Assembly (NCBI RefSeq): GCF_004765605.1
Contig: NZ_SRLC01000001.1
Location: 2,232,001-2,296,000, forward strand
DNA: 64,000 nt
Source of the DNA: Hymenobacter aquaticus
GTDB lineage: Bacteria > Bacteroidota > Bacteroidia > Cytophagales > Hymenobacteraceae
Reading direction: 5' to 3'
Position 1 is the first letter of the stretch. Each line of letters begins with the position of its first letter. Below, piece after piece: positions 32,714-41,511 of the stretch. The notes below the pieces were generated by a model. It saw only the letters and a program-made list of their open reading frames with translations. It had not been told where the DNA came from and did not search any database. The translations under genes were made by a program, and so were the position numbers.

Positions 32714-35700
32714 TTAGTTGTCCAGTTCCTTGTCTTCGCCCATCGTGTCGCAGTGGAAGTGCTTGTTGGCCTTGGCCGTGGCCCCCTGCGTGGGCGCGCC
32801 GGCTTTCTTGGCGTCCAGCATTTTCTGCACGATGCGCAGCCGCTCCTTTTCCACTTCCTGGCGCATCCGGGCGTCCGATTCCACGTCGAACATCTGGCGG
32901 CCATCCACGAAAGTGCGCTCGGGGTGGGCGTAGATACTCAGCGGGTGGTCGGTCCAGAGCACCACGTCGGCGTCCTTACCTTCCTTGATGCTACCCATGT
33001 TCTTGTCCAAGTGCAGCATTTTGGCCGGGTTGATGGTCACCAGCTTCAGGGCTTCCTCTTCCGAGAGGCCGCCGTACTTCACCGTTTTGGCCGCTTCCTG
33101 GTTGAGGCGGCGGCTCATTTCGGCGTCGTCCGAGTTGATGGCCACGTTCAGGCCCGCGTCGTGCATGATGGCCGCGTTGTAGGGAATTGCGTCGCGCACC
33201 TCGTTTTTGTAGGCCCACCAGTCGGAGAAGGTACTGGCATTCACGCCGTGGGCCTTCATCTTGTCGGCCACCTTGTAGCCTTCCAGAATGTGGGTCAGGG
33301 TGTTGACCTTGAAGCCCATCCGGTCGGCCACGTTCAGCAGCATGTTGATTTCGCTCTGCACGTAGCTGTGGCAGGTGATGAAGCGCTGCTGGTTGAGGAT
33401 TTCAACCAGGGCTTCGAGTTCCAGGTCGCGGCGCGGAGCCTCCCCTTTCTTCTGCTTGCCCTTGCCGAGCTTGTTCCAGGCTTTCCACTCCTGCTCGTAC
33501 TCCTTGGCCCGGGTGAAAGCATCCACGAACACCTGCTCCACGCCCATGCGGGTCTGGGGGAAGCGCAGCACGTTCATCTCGCCCCAGTTGCTTTGCTTCA
33601 CGTTTTCGCCCAGGGCAAACTTGATGAAGCCCGGCGCGCCCTCGATTTTCATCTGCTCGGCCGTCATGCCCCAGCGCATCTTGATCAGGGCCGACTGCCC
33701 GCCGATGGGGTTGGCCGAGCCGTGCAGCAGCTGGGCAGCCACCACGCCGCCGGCCAGGTCGCGGTACACGTCCACGTCCTCGGCATCGACCACGTCGCCG
33801 ATGCGTACTTCGCTGGTCACGGCCTGGGTGCCTTCGTTCACGCCCTCACTGATGGCCAGGTGGGAGTGCTCGTCGATGATGCCGGGCGTGAGGTGCTTGC
33901 CGGTCCCGTCGATGCTGCGGCCCCCGCTGGGCACGCTCAGGTTTTTGCCGATCTTCTGGATTTTGCCGTTTTGCAGCAGCACGTCGGTGTTTTCGAGCTT
34001 GCCGGCGGCCTCACTGGTCCACACGGTGGCATTCTTGATGAGCACCGTTTCCTGCTGGGGCACCTGGGCGCGGCCGAAAGCCACAAAGGGAAACAACGCC
34101 TGCCCGATCTGCACGGGCTCGGGCGCTTTGATCGAGTCGCGGCGGGCGGCGCGGGTGGCTTCCTCCTGGCGCTGGGCGCTCCACTTCACGCTTGTGGCGT
34201 CGGCGAGCTGCCCGTCGCCCTGAAACAGGCGGGTTTCGGGCGTGTAGAAGCCACTCAGGCGCACGGCCGCGCCCTTGGTTTTGGGCGTGGGGTTATACAC
34301 AATCGTGGCCAGCTCCCCATTCACCGACAGCGCGCCGCGCACGGTGTCCTTGGGGGCCAGCACGAGGCGCATTTCGGGGGCGTCGGGCTTGCCGGCCACC
34401 AGCATTTTCAGCTCGGGCTGGCTGCCGATTTTAAGCGTGTACACGCCGCGGTAGTCGCTGGGCACGGTGCTGAGCTGGTAGCGCTGGCCCTGCACCCAGT
34501 TGTCGAGCAGCACGTTGTCGTCGGCAAAGAGGCGGTTAGAGCACACCAGGAAGTTGGCCACCATGCCCGCTTTAAGGCTGCCCACCTGGTTCTGCAGTTG
34601 AAGCAGCTCGGCTGGCGTGGCGGTAAGGGCGCGCAGGGCCTGCTCCTCGGTCAGGCCGTACTGAATGGCCTTGCGCAGGTTGGGCAAGAACTTCTTCTTG
34701 TCCTTCAAGTCGGCGGCCGACAGGGCAAAAGGCACGCCCGCTTTGGCCAGCATGGCCGCGTTGGCCGGGGCCATTTCCCAGTGCTTGAGCTCCTCCAGGG
34801 AAATGCGCGACGCGTCGTAGAGGTCATCTACATTATAGGCGTCGGGGAAGTTGAGGCTGACGATGAGCGGGGCCTTGGTAGCCTGCACGTCGGAGAGGCG
34901 CTGGTACTCGTCGCCGCGGCCTTTGAGAATGTACTGCACCCCAAACTCGTCACCGACCTTATCGGCCCGCAACGCCGACTGCTTGTCGCGCACGTCGAAA
35001 ATCTGCGGGAGCTGGCGCTGCTGGTTGAAGGCCCTGAGCGACAGGTTTTGCTCCTTGGCCGGGTTGCGCTGGTTCCAGTCGGCGTCGAGGTAAGTTTGGC
35101 GCAGCAGGGCGATGCTGCCCATCAGGGAGCTGGGGTAGTCCTGGGTGCTGGTGCCTTTGTCAAAGGAAAAGGCGGCGGCGGCGCGGTCGGCCAGCACTAC
35201 TTCCTGCTCCTTGCGGTTGGTATTGAGCGTGACCAGGGCGGCGGTACCGCGGGCTATGCCGTCGGCCTGCTGGGTGAGCACCGCCCCGAAGCCCAGACGG
35301 CGGTAAGCGTCGGCCTGGTCGTCGTTGACTTTGAACAGCTCGGCGGCGCTGGTTTCGGGATGAATGGCCTGATTCCAGTCGTAGGCCCCGGCTTTCTGGC
35401 TTTCAAACTGCGGCCCACTGCGGCGGCCCTGGCGCTCGGGCGCCTTCACCTCGGGCAGGCCGTAGCTGGCGTACAGATCCACGAAGCCGGGGTAGATGTA
35501 GCGGCCTTTGAGGTCGGTAACTACCGCGCCGGCCGGAATCTTCACGCCCGTTCCCACTGCCTCTACCCTACCATCCCGGATAACGAGCGTGGCGTCGGTG
35601 AGGCGGGTTTTGTAGTCGGTGAAGATGGTGGCGTGGGTAAAGGCGTAGAGCCCGGGCCGCTGGTCGTACACGCCGTTGCGCGGGTAGGTGCTGGGCTGGG

Positions 35701-35770
35701 CCTGGGCGGCCACCGCCGTGCTGAGCAGCAGGCCGCCCGCCAGACCTAGCTGGCGTAGAAATAGGGACAT
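32714..35770 (-). CDS. Large secreted tandem amidohydrolase
   Basis: 1018 residues from ATG 35770 (MSLFLRQLGLAGGLLLSTAV, signal peptide). Two amidohydrolase modules lie in tandem. The N-terminal one (to about 560) has DLKGRYIYPGFVDLYASYG in place of the HxH motif and is probably inactive. The C-terminal one has TPGIIDEHSHLAISEG with the HxH, HSYVQSEINMLL and LTHILEGYKVADKMKAHG with further metal histidines, and NSDDAEMSRRLNQEAAKT with the catalytic Asp. Substrate unknown; relatives hydrolyse cyclic amides or peptides. The C-terminal end is lysine-rich. It leads a two-gene operon. Confidence 0.86.
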   Translation of the reverse strand: MSLFLRQLGLAGGLLLSTAVAAQAQPSTYPRNGVYDQRPGLYAFTHATIFTDYKTRLTDATLVIRDGRVEAVGTGVKIPAGAVVTDLKGRYIYPGFVDLYASYGLPEVKAPERQGRRSGPQFESQKAGAYDWNQAIHPETSAAELFKVNDDQADAYRRLGFGAVLTQQADGIARGTAALVTLNTNRKEQEVVLADRAAAAFSFDKGTSTQDYPSSLMGSIALLRQTYLDADWNQRNPAKEQNLSLRAFNQQRQLPQIFDVRDKQSALRADKVGDEFGVQYILKGRGDEYQRLSDVQATKAPLIVSLNFPDAYNVDDLYDASRISLEELKHWEMAPANAAMLAKAGVPFALSAADLKDKKKFLPNLRKAIQYGLTEEQALRALTATPAELLQLQNQVGSLKAGMVANFLVCSNRLFADDNVLLDNWVQGQRYQLSTVPSDYRGVYTLKIGSQPELKMLVAGKPDAPEMRLVLAPKDTVRGALSVNGELATIVYNPTPKTKGAAVRLSGFYTPETRLFQGDGQLADATSVKWSAQRQEEATRAARRDSIKAPEPVQIGQALFPFVAFGRAQVPQQETVLIKNATVWTSEAAGKLENTDVLLQNGKIQKIGKNLSVPSGGRSIDGTGKHLTPGIIDEHSHLAISEGVNEGTQAVTSEVRIGDVVDAEDVDVYRDLAGGVVAAQLLHGSANPIGGQSALIKMRWGMTAEQMKIEGAPGFIKFALGENVKQSNWGEMNVLRFPQTRMGVEQVFVDAFTRAKEYEQEWKAWNKLGKGKQKKGEAPRRDLELEALVEILNQQRFITCHSYVQSEINMLLNVADRMGFKVNTLTHILEGYKVADKMKAHGVNASTFSDWWAYKNEVRDAIPYNAAIMHDAGLNVAINSDDAEMSRRLNQEAAKTVKYGGLSEEEALKLVTINPAKMLHLDKNMGSIKEGKDADVVLWTDHPLSIYAHPERTFVDGRQMFDVESDARMRQEVEKERLRIVQKMLDAKKAGAPTQGATAKANKHFHCDTMGEDKELDN

Positions 35771-35948
35771 GGAAAAACGGTGGAAGGTGATGGATAAGGC
35801 ATCGGACTGGAAAGGTAGCGGCACCGTTGCACTTTCCGGCCGTTTTTCCGGAAAAATCCGCACTACCACCGGCTTTTATAGCATCCGTCAACCTTTCCGG
35901 TTCATCAATAGTAGTTACCGTATTATCTGCTCCAAACCCTATCCCACC

Positions 35949-36191
35949 ATGCGCAAAGGCACCCAAGTAAGCTGGAAATACGGCACCGGCACGGCCACCG
36001 GCAAAATCGAAGAAACCCACAAAGAGTCCGTCACCCGCAAGCTGCAGGGCGCCGAAATTACCCGCCACGGCACCCCCGATAACCCCGCATTCGTCATCGT
36101 GCAGGAAAACGGCGACCGGGTGCTCAAGCTCCAAAGCGAAGTGAAGGCACGCCTCACCCCCGGCCCCTCTCCCAAGGAGAGGAGAGCCTGA
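35949..36191 (+). CDS. DUF2945 (HVA1/TUDOR-like) protein with repeat-derived C-terminus
   Basis: 80 residues. MRKGTQVSWKYGTGTATGKI, then ITRHGTPDNPAFVIVQENGD and VLKLQSEV are the DUF2945 pattern (hypervirulence-associated TUDOR-like domain, often around 65-75 residues). The last 13 residues (RLTPGPSPKERRA) are encoded by a repeat element that occurs inverted at 36317-36356, so the normal C-terminus seems to have been replaced by repeat-derived sequence. Function unknown. Confidence 0.82.
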   Translation: MRKGTQVSWKYGTGTATGKIEETHKESVTRKLQGAEITRHGTPDNPAFVIVQENGDRVLKLQSEVKARLTPGPSPKERRA

Positions 36192-36356
36192 CGACGCAGA
36201 ATCGTCGGCTTTCGCCTCCGGTTCTGCCCCCGCCGGTTTATTAAGCCGCTAAATTCAGAAGTCGTTAAACGCAACTGCCTCCGCTGAAAAGCGGAGGCAG
36301 TTGTTCGTTGGCACCGTCAGGCTCCCCTCTCCTCGGGAGAGGGGCCGGGGGTGAGG
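36152..36356. repeat. Inverted 40-bp repeats bracketing a convergent gene pair, with inner hairpin
   Basis: The arm 36152-36191 (starting CCTCACCCCCGGCCCCTCTC) and the arm 36317-36356 are reverse complements with two mismatches. The left arm holds the DUF2945 stop; the right one ends one base before the permease gene's last base. Between them a perfect 14-bp hairpin with a GAAA loop (36272-36303; stem CAACTGCCTCCGCT) can form. This is the widespread element whose translation reads LTPGPSP. Confidence 0.88.
36272..36303. terminator. Strong hairpin, likely bidirectional terminator
   Basis: A 14-bp perfect stem closed by GAAA. Neither side has a clean T run (TTCGTTGG on plus, CGTTTAACG on minus), so termination is likely but not certain. 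It lies between convergent genes. Confidence 0.55.
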
Positions 36357-36357
36357 T

Positions 36358-37944
36358 TTAGCGGTTGTGTACGTCGGGCTCGATGAAGGCCTGCTCTTCC
36401 ATTTCGGTGGGCACCACCACGATGCCCTTCTGGAGCATGGAGTTGCGCTTGCCGTAGAGGAAGTACACGATGAAGCCCAGCAGCATCCAGCCCATAGCCA
36501 CCTTCAGGGTGAAGGCATCCAGGGCCAGAATCATCAGCGTGCACACCAGAATGCCCATAATAGGCACGAAGGGGAACGAGGGCGACGACAGCGGCGCGCG
36601 GAACGGGCGGTGCTGCCCGGGGTCGGAGCGGCGCATGATCCAGACGCCGGCCGATACCAGCACGAAGGCCAGCAGCGTCCCGAACGAGGTCAGGTCGCCG
36701 GCCAGGGAGCCGGGCACGAAGGCGGCAAACGCGCCCACAAACACCAGCAGGGCCAGGTTCGACTTATAAGGCGTGCCGAAGCGGGGATGCAGCTCGGAAA
36801 AGGCTTTAGGCATCAGGCCGTCTTTGGCCATCGAGAAAAACACGCGGCTCTGTCCCATCAGCATCACCAGGATTACCGACGAGAAACCCAGCAGAATAGC
36901 CATGGTCACGGCCGTACCGAGCCACTCGTAGCCGGGCATGTGCGCCTTGATGGCGTAGGTTACGGAAGCCTCGCCGCCCAAAGCCGGGTCGGCAAATTCG
37001 CGCCAGCTGGCAACGCCCGTCAGCACGTGGCCAAACAGGATGTAGAGCACGGTGCACACGGCCAGCGAGCCGAGGATACCGATGGGCATGTCGCGCTTGG
37101 GGTTCTTGGCTTCCTGGGCCGCAGTGCTCACGGCATCGAACCCGATGAAGGCGAAGAACACAATGGCCGCACCGCCCAGGATACCGCCCCAGCCGTGCTT
37201 GTTCCACTCCGTGTACTCGCGCACGACGGTGCCGGCCGCGTTTTTCACGGGCTCCGCGTTTTCGGGAATCAGGTAGGGCGTGTGGTTGGCGGGGTTGATG
37301 AACTGCCAGCCCACGGCAATGAATACCAGCACGATGGCCACTTTCAGGAACACCACCACGGCGTTGAACAGCGCCGATTCCTGGGTGCCTTTAATCAGCA
37401 GCAGGCTCAGGGCCACGATAATCAGCAGGGCGGGCAGGTTGATAATGCCGCTGTGCATCACCCCGTTGATGGCGGCGCTTTCGAAGGGTGAGTGGCTAAG
37501 CTCATAGGATATCGGCGCCATATGAAACGCCTCCAAGAGCTTGTTCAGGTATTCGCTCCAGGCAATAGACACCGTGGCGGCCCCCAGGGCGTATTCCATA
37601 ATCAGGGCCCAGCCGATAATCCAGGCCACAAACTCGCCCATCGTGGTGTAGGCGTAGGTGTAGGCCGAGCCGGCAATGGGAATCATGGCGGCAAACTCGG
37701 CGTAGCACAGGCCCGCGAATACGCAGCCGATGGCCGCTACCACAAACGCCAGCGTCACGCCCGGACCCGAGGCCTGGGCCGCGGCGGCGGCCGTGCGCAC
37801 AAACAGGCCCGCGCCAATAATGGCGCCCACGCCCAGCGCGACCAGGTTGCCGGCGCCCAGCGTGCGCTTCAGCGTGCCATGCCCGGTGGAGTTAGCCTCG
37901 CCCAGTAGCTGAGCCAGTGGTTTTTTGGCGAAAATGTTTGCCAT
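36358..37944 (-). CDS. APC-family amino acid permease
   Basis: 528 residues, 12 or more membrane helices. The APC core is clear: LKRTLGAGNLVALGVGAIIGAGLFVRT (TM1 with the GxGIGAGIF-like loop at about residues 38-47), GLCYAEFAAMIPIAGSAYTYAYTTMGE, and FFAFIGFDAVSTAAQEAKNPKRDMP in TM6. The sequence resembles the cationic amino acid (CAT/YfnA-like) branch. It would import amino acids by proton coupling. Its 3' end abuts the LTPGPSP-type repeat. The specific substrate cannot be read. Confidence 0.92.
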   Translation of the reverse strand: MANIFAKKPLAQLLGEANSTGHGTLKRTLGAGNLVALGVGAIIGAGLFVRTAAAAAQASGPGVTLAFVVAAIGCVFAGLCYAEFAAMIPIAGSAYTYAYTTMGEFVAWIIGWALIMEYALGAATVSIAWSEYLNKLLEAFHMAPISYELSHSPFESAAINGVMHSGIINLPALLIIVALSLLLIKGTQESALFNAVVVFLKVAIVLVFIAVGWQFINPANHTPYLIPENAEPVKNAAGTVVREYTEWNKHGWGGILGGAAIVFFAFIGFDAVSTAAQEAKNPKRDMPIGILGSLAVCTVLYILFGHVLTGVASWREFADPALGGEASVTYAIKAHMPGYEWLGTAVTMAILLGFSSVILVMLMGQSRVFFSMAKDGLMPKAFSELHPRFGTPYKSNLALLVFVGAFAAFVPGSLAGDLTSFGTLLAFVLVSAGVWIMRRSDPGQHRPFRAPLSSPSFPFVPIMGILVCTLMILALDAFTLKVAMGWMLLGFIVYFLYGKRNSMLQKGIVVVPTEMEEQAFIEPDVHNR

Positions 37945-38373
37945 ACAATCGAAAAGAGAGAAGAAGAAAGGTGAGAAAGGATAGAGAATGAGGTGCGAAT
38001 TGGCTTCGCCTGGCCCGAATATAGGCGATAATCAGCACTCTTCCGGCAAAGAGCGACGCTCCACGCATTAGTTGCACCGACGGCAAAACCACCGGTCTGG
38101 AGCCAGTCAGCCCCAATCTTGGCTGGTCGGCAACCCGGCCCCGAAAACAAACTCAACCTTTCGGGGACGACTCCGCCATATGGTCGTACTTCCTTTACCT
38201 CATATTCTTTCTTGGCACTATTTTGAATAATACCTTAAAATAATATAACAAAACATCTTCCAGACTACTCCTCTTTTCGTTTAATAGTCACTTAAACCCT
38301 GGCCGCCTGGGCCGCTACTTTCGCACTAAACACCGCTCCTTCTTAAGCCGCCGTATCGGCCGCTACCGCGTTT
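37945..38373. other. Intergenic region, no gene recognised
   Basis: 429 bases between the divergent permease gene and a small ORF. It contains an AT-rich block at 38218-38252 and a GC-rich part with a short hairpin CAGCC/GGCTG (38108-38125). I considered a leader riboswitch for the permease but found no match to a class I know. Confidence 0.4.
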
Positions 38374-38697
38374 GTGCAGGGCGAGCGGACTCCCACTAAA
38401 GAGGCTTCGGCCATCGTAACGCGCTTCGAGCAGGCCTTCGGTGGCCTCAACAACGGCCAGCGCGACGCTATCCGCCAGGGTGCCGAAACCTACGTGCGCG
38501 ACCGTACCACGGCCCAGCAAACCAACAACGCGCAGCTATTGGCCGGCGCTATCGCTCAGTTCGACAATCTGGTAAAGCAGCAGCTCACGGCCGAGCAGTT
38601 TGCTACCTACCAGAACAACCGCGACTTCTACCTCAATGGGCGCGGTGGTGGCCAGGGCCGCTTGGTGAAGCCCGGTATGCGCCGGGGCCAGCGGTAA
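38374..38697 (+). CDS. Small helical protein, probably missing its signal peptide
   Basis: The open frame allows only GTG 38374 as a start, giving 107 residues (QGERTPTKEASAIVTRFEQA). Directly upstream in the same frame, after a TAA at 38344, the codons read AAVSAATAF, which looks like the end of a signal peptide. The gene may therefore have lost its 5' end or be frameshifted. The body has QQLTAEQFATYQNNRDFYLN, similar to TAEQ motifs of the next gene, so the two may be distant relatives (Spy/DUF4890-like periplasmic helical proteins). It could be a remnant. Confidence 0.55.
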   Translation: MQGERTPTKEASAIVTRFEQAFGGLNNGQRDAIRQGAETYVRDRTTAQQTNNAQLLAGAIAQFDNLVKQQLTAEQFATYQNNRDFYLNGRGGGQGRLVKPGMRRGQR

Positions 38698-38713
38698 GCT
38701 TTCCGTAGCAATA

Positions 38714-38763
38714 CGCACCACTAAAAAAGGGCAGCCCGCGGGCTGCCCTTTTTTAGTGGTGCG
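38714..38763. terminator. 50-bp perfect palindrome, terminator
   Basis: The halves 38714-38738 and 38739-38763 are exact reverse complements with no loop; the inner part is AAAAAAGGGCAGCCCG and its complement with TTTTTT. It terminates the preceding ORF and could act on both strands. Confidence 0.88.
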
Positions 38764-38852
38764 GGCATGGCTTTGCACCGTTCGTTGCGCCGGCGGATTA
38801 AACTTTTGCCGGCTTTGGGCCTCTAACCTTGGTACTCACACTTCCCTGTTCA

Positions 38853-39275
38853 ATGAAAACGTTCTTCCTGCTTCTGACTGCTTTCTCGCTTTCGGCTGGT
38901 GTAGCCAGCGCCCAAACCCAGCCCGCGCAACGGCCCGGGGGCCGCATGGCCCAGACCACGCCCGAGCAGCGCGCCGAGATGATGACCAAGCGCTTAACCC
39001 AGCAGCTTAGCCTCACGGCCGAGCAAACCGAGAAAGTACGGCAACTGGCCCTACAGGAAACCCAGCAACTGGAAGCGGTACGCGCCAAATACGCCGGAGC
39101 CAACGACCGCAAAGGTATGGGCCAGGAGCTGAAAGCCCTCAAAGCCCAGAACGACACCCAGCTTCAGCAAATCCTGACGGCCGAGCAGTTCAGCAAGTAC
39201 GGCCAGCTGCAGGCTGACCGCCAAGAGCAGCGCAAAGCCCGCATGGGCAACCGCAGAACCGCCGGTGATTTGTAG
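38853..39275 (+). CDS. Secreted helical protein with TAEQ motifs (Spy/DUF4890-like)
   Basis: 140 residues from ATG 38853 with a signal peptide (MKTFFLLLTAFSLSAGVASA). The mature part is Gln/Glu/Arg-rich and helical: RLTQQLSLTAEQTEKVRQLA, then LQQILTAEQFSKYGQLQADR. This pattern of LTxEQ near the start of a helix resembles Spy/CpxP-type periplasmic chaperones and the Bacteroidetes DUF4890 proteins. Function is inferred weakly. A terminator follows. Confidence 0.75.
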   Translation: MKTFFLLLTAFSLSAGVASAQTQPAQRPGGRMAQTTPEQRAEMMTKRLTQQLSLTAEQTEKVRQLALQETQQLEAVRAKYAGANDRKGMGQELKALKAQNDTQLQQILTAEQFSKYGQLQADRQEQRKARMGNRRTAGDL

Positions 39276-39304
39276 CCCGCAACATCTTCTTGGTCCAATG
39301 AACG

Positions 39305-39334
39305 AGCCCCGGGCCCACGGCCCGGGGCTTTTTA
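39305..39334 (+). terminator. Rho-independent terminator
   Basis: AGCCCCGGGCC (39305-39315), loop CAC, GGCCCGGGGCT (39319-39329), then TTTTT. Confidence 0.93.
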
Positions 39335-39461
39335 TTTGCATAGAGGCCGGCAGGGCTGGTTGCGGCTTATCTTCCGGCCGCCAACTGAATTGATACCGGA
39401 CCGGAGTGAGCCCGACAACTATTTACCGGTGACCGAACCCATGTTTCCCGGCACCGTTTGT

Positions 39462-39469
39462 TATATTTG
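39462..39469 (+). promoter_or_regulatory. -7 box TATATTTG before MBL-rhodanese gene
   Basis: It matches TAnnTTTG 49 bases before the ATG at 39519. A -33 element at the usual spacing is not clear. Confidence 0.45.
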
Positions 39470-39518
39470 ACCTATCCGCCTGCTTTCCGAAGGCCGGCGC
39501 CCACCAACTATACACCCC

Positions 39519-40892
39519 ATGAGTCCGCTTCCCAGTAGTACCGCGTCGGTACAGATTCAGCAATTCTACGACAAGGGCCTGGCCCACGCCAGCTACGCCA
39601 TCCGCTGCGGCCGGCAGGTGGCCATCATCGACCCGGCCCGCGACCCGCAGCAGTACTACGATTTCGCCGACGAGCACGAGGCCGACATCGTAGCCGTTAT
39701 CGAGACGCACCCGCACGCTGACTTTGTGTCGTCGCACCTGGAAATAGCACAGGAAACCGACGCTGTTATCTATTGCAGCAAGCTGGTGAAGGCCAGCTAC
39801 CCCCACCGCCCGTTCGACGACGGCGACCGTATCACGCTGGGCAGCGTGGAGCTGCACGCCCTCAACACGCCCGGCCACTCCCCCGACAGCATCTCCATCC
39901 TGCTCATCGACGACCTGGCCCAGACCCGGGCCGTGTTCACCGGCGACACGCTGTTTGTGGGTGACGTCGGCCGCCCCGACCTGCGCGAGAGTGAGCTGGT
40001 TGGCGGCCACAAGCGCGAGGAGCTGGCCGCCCAGATGTACCACAGCACCCGCACCAAGCTGATGACTTTGCCCGCCACCACGCGGGTATACCCGGCCCAC
40101 GGCCCCGGCAGCCTCTGCGGCAAAACCACCAGCACCGACCTGGACAGCACCATCGGCAAGGAGCTGAAAACCAACTACGCCCTGCAGCCCATGAGCGAGC
40201 AGGAATTCGTGAAAGTGCTGCTGGAAGACCAGCCCTTCGTGCCCAAGTATTTCGGCCACGACGTGCAGCTCAACAAAGCCGGCGCCCTGCCCTTCGAAGA
40301 CAGCATCCGGGCCGTGCCGCGCGTGCAGCCCGACGCGGCCCTGCAAAACGGCGTGGTTATCATCGACACCCGCCCCCAGGCCGATTTCAAGCGGGGCCAC
40401 CTGCCCGGCGCTATCAACCTGCAGGACGGCGGCAAGTTTGAAACCTGGCTGGGCTCGGTGGTGGGCCCCAACGAGCCGTTCTACCTCATTGCCGACTCCC
40501 AGATTGCCCTGGATACGGTGATTCGCAAAACGGCCAAAATCGGCTACGAAAGCAACATCAAAGGGGCCCTGCTGACGCCCTCGGTGCTGCCCGCCACCAG
40601 CCCCGTGGCCGACGTGGAGCACGTGCGCGAGCATCCCGAGGACTTTACCATCGTCGACATCCGCAACTATACCGAGGCCAAGCAGCCCGTCTTTGCCGAC
40701 GCCCTGGTGATTCCCTTGCCCGAGCTGCGGGAGCGGGCCCACGAGGTGCCAACCGATAAGCCGATTATGGTGCACTGCGCGGGCGGCTACCGCTCGGCCG
40801 CGGGCAGCAGCATCCTGGAAGCGGCCCTGCCCGGCGCCCAGATTTATGATCTGAGCGACGCAATATCACAGATGACGCCGATTTTACACTGA
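39519..40892 (+). CDS. MBL-fold / double rhodanese fusion protein
   Basis: 457 residues. The N-terminal MBL domain has ETHPHADFVSSH at about 67-78 (HxHxD with Phe in place of the usual His, as in other MBL-rhodanese proteins), NTPGHSPDSISILL and AVFTGDTLFVGDVGRPDL, typical of persulfide dioxygenase/ETHE1-like enzymes. Two rhodanese domains follow. The first (VVIIDTRPQADFKRGHLPGA) has LIADSQ where the catalytic Cys should be, so it is inactive; the second has VHCAGGYRSAAGSS with the Cys near residue 420. It probably handles persulfide or thiosulfate sulfur. The last eight codons or so lie in a terminal inverted repeat of the GxxExxY element. Confidence 0.88.
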   Translation: MSPLPSSTASVQIQQFYDKGLAHASYAIRCGRQVAIIDPARDPQQYYDFADEHEADIVAVIETHPHADFVSSHLEIAQETDAVIYCSKLVKASYPHRPFDDGDRITLGSVELHALNTPGHSPDSISILLIDDLAQTRAVFTGDTLFVGDVGRPDLRESELVGGHKREELAAQMYHSTRTKLMTLPATTRVYPAHGPGSLCGKTTSTDLDSTIGKELKTNYALQPMSEQEFVKVLLEDQPFVPKYFGHDVQLNKAGALPFEDSIRAVPRVQPDAALQNGVVIIDTRPQADFKRGHLPGAINLQDGGKFETWLGSVVGPNEPFYLIADSQIALDTVIRKTAKIGYESNIKGALLTPSVLPATSPVADVEHVREHPEDFTIVDIRNYTEAKQPVFADALVIPLPELRERAHEVPTDKPIMVHCAGGYRSAAGSSILEAALPGAQIYDLSDAISQMTPILH

Positions 40893-40949
40893 TTTCGCTG
40901 ATTCCAATGGTAGCTGCTTTGTAGGCTTTTGGAGTTACCTTATAGTAAG

Positions 40950-40985
40950 AATACGGTGGTGCCCGTGCGCCACCGTATTTTTTAT
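40950..40985 (+). terminator. Rho-independent terminator
   Basis: AATACGGTGG (40950-40959) pairs with CCACCGTATT (40970-40979), followed by TTTTTTATTT. It lies 58 bases after the MBL-rhodanese stop. Confidence 0.88.
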
Positions 40986-41033
40986 TTATACCTTATCCTA
41001 CCTTAATTACTTAGTATATAGACTATCAGAACC

Positions 41034-41423
41034 ATGACCCAATCTTATAAATTTCAAGAACTTACTCATACAATTATTGGCTGCGCCATGCGGGTACATA
41101 GCACGTTGGGCAGTGGGTTTCCGGAAGTCATTTATCAGCGCAGCTTGGCTCAAGAATTATCGAAAGCCGGCGTTGCTTTTCAACGCGAAGTTAGTCTTCC
41201 CATTTACTACGAGCAGGAAATAGTAGGCCACCGGCGGGTTGATTTTCTGGCGGCAGAACAAGTATTGGTTGAGTTAAAAGCAACATCCGAGCTTACGAAT
41301 ATTCATTTCAACCAAATTCTCAACTACTTAACTGCTTACCGGCTTGAAATAGGTTTACTGATTAATTTTGGTGAACCAAGCCTCCGATTTCGGCGGTTTA
41401 TCAAGACAAAAAGGCAGCCTTAG
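41034..41423 (+). CDS. GxxExxY family protein
   Basis: 129 residues starting at ATG 41034. GSGFPEVIYQRSLAQEL at about residues 27-43 contains the naming motif G-F-P-E-V-I-Y. HRRVDFLAAEQVLVELKATSEL with the D...E-L-K pattern near residues 62-83 is like a PD-(D/E)XK nuclease core, and ILNYLTAYRLEIGLLINFGE matches the conserved C-terminal part. GC is clearly lower than in all neighbours (about 43% by eye), a sign of recent transfer. The function of the family is not established. It sits between inverted repeats. Confidence 0.88.
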   Translation: MTQSYKFQELTHTIIGCAMRVHSTLGSGFPEVIYQRSLAQELSKAGVAFQREVSLPIYYEQEIVGHRRVDFLAAEQVLVELKATSELTNIHFNQILNYLTAYRLEIGLLINFGEPSLRFRRFIKTKRQP

Positions 41424-41511
41424 CTTCACTCTCAGGGAGCAAAAACTTTGGTAGAAGCTTGCGTCAACGTCGCCTGAATCTGCGTCATCTGCCCAAAATC
41501 AGCGTAAATCT

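Noticed and set aside
32474-35749. 1091-codon open frame on the plus strand
   Set aside because: It is antisense to the amidohydrolase gene, has His/Gly/Val/Ala-biased composition and no recognisable domain; long antisense frames are common in this high-GC sequence.
37945-38170. Riboswitch-like GC-rich leader upstream of the APC permease
   Set aside because: CGGCAACC and GGTGCAACTAA-like words suggested an S-box on one strand or the other, but the remaining conserved blocks and stems are missing.
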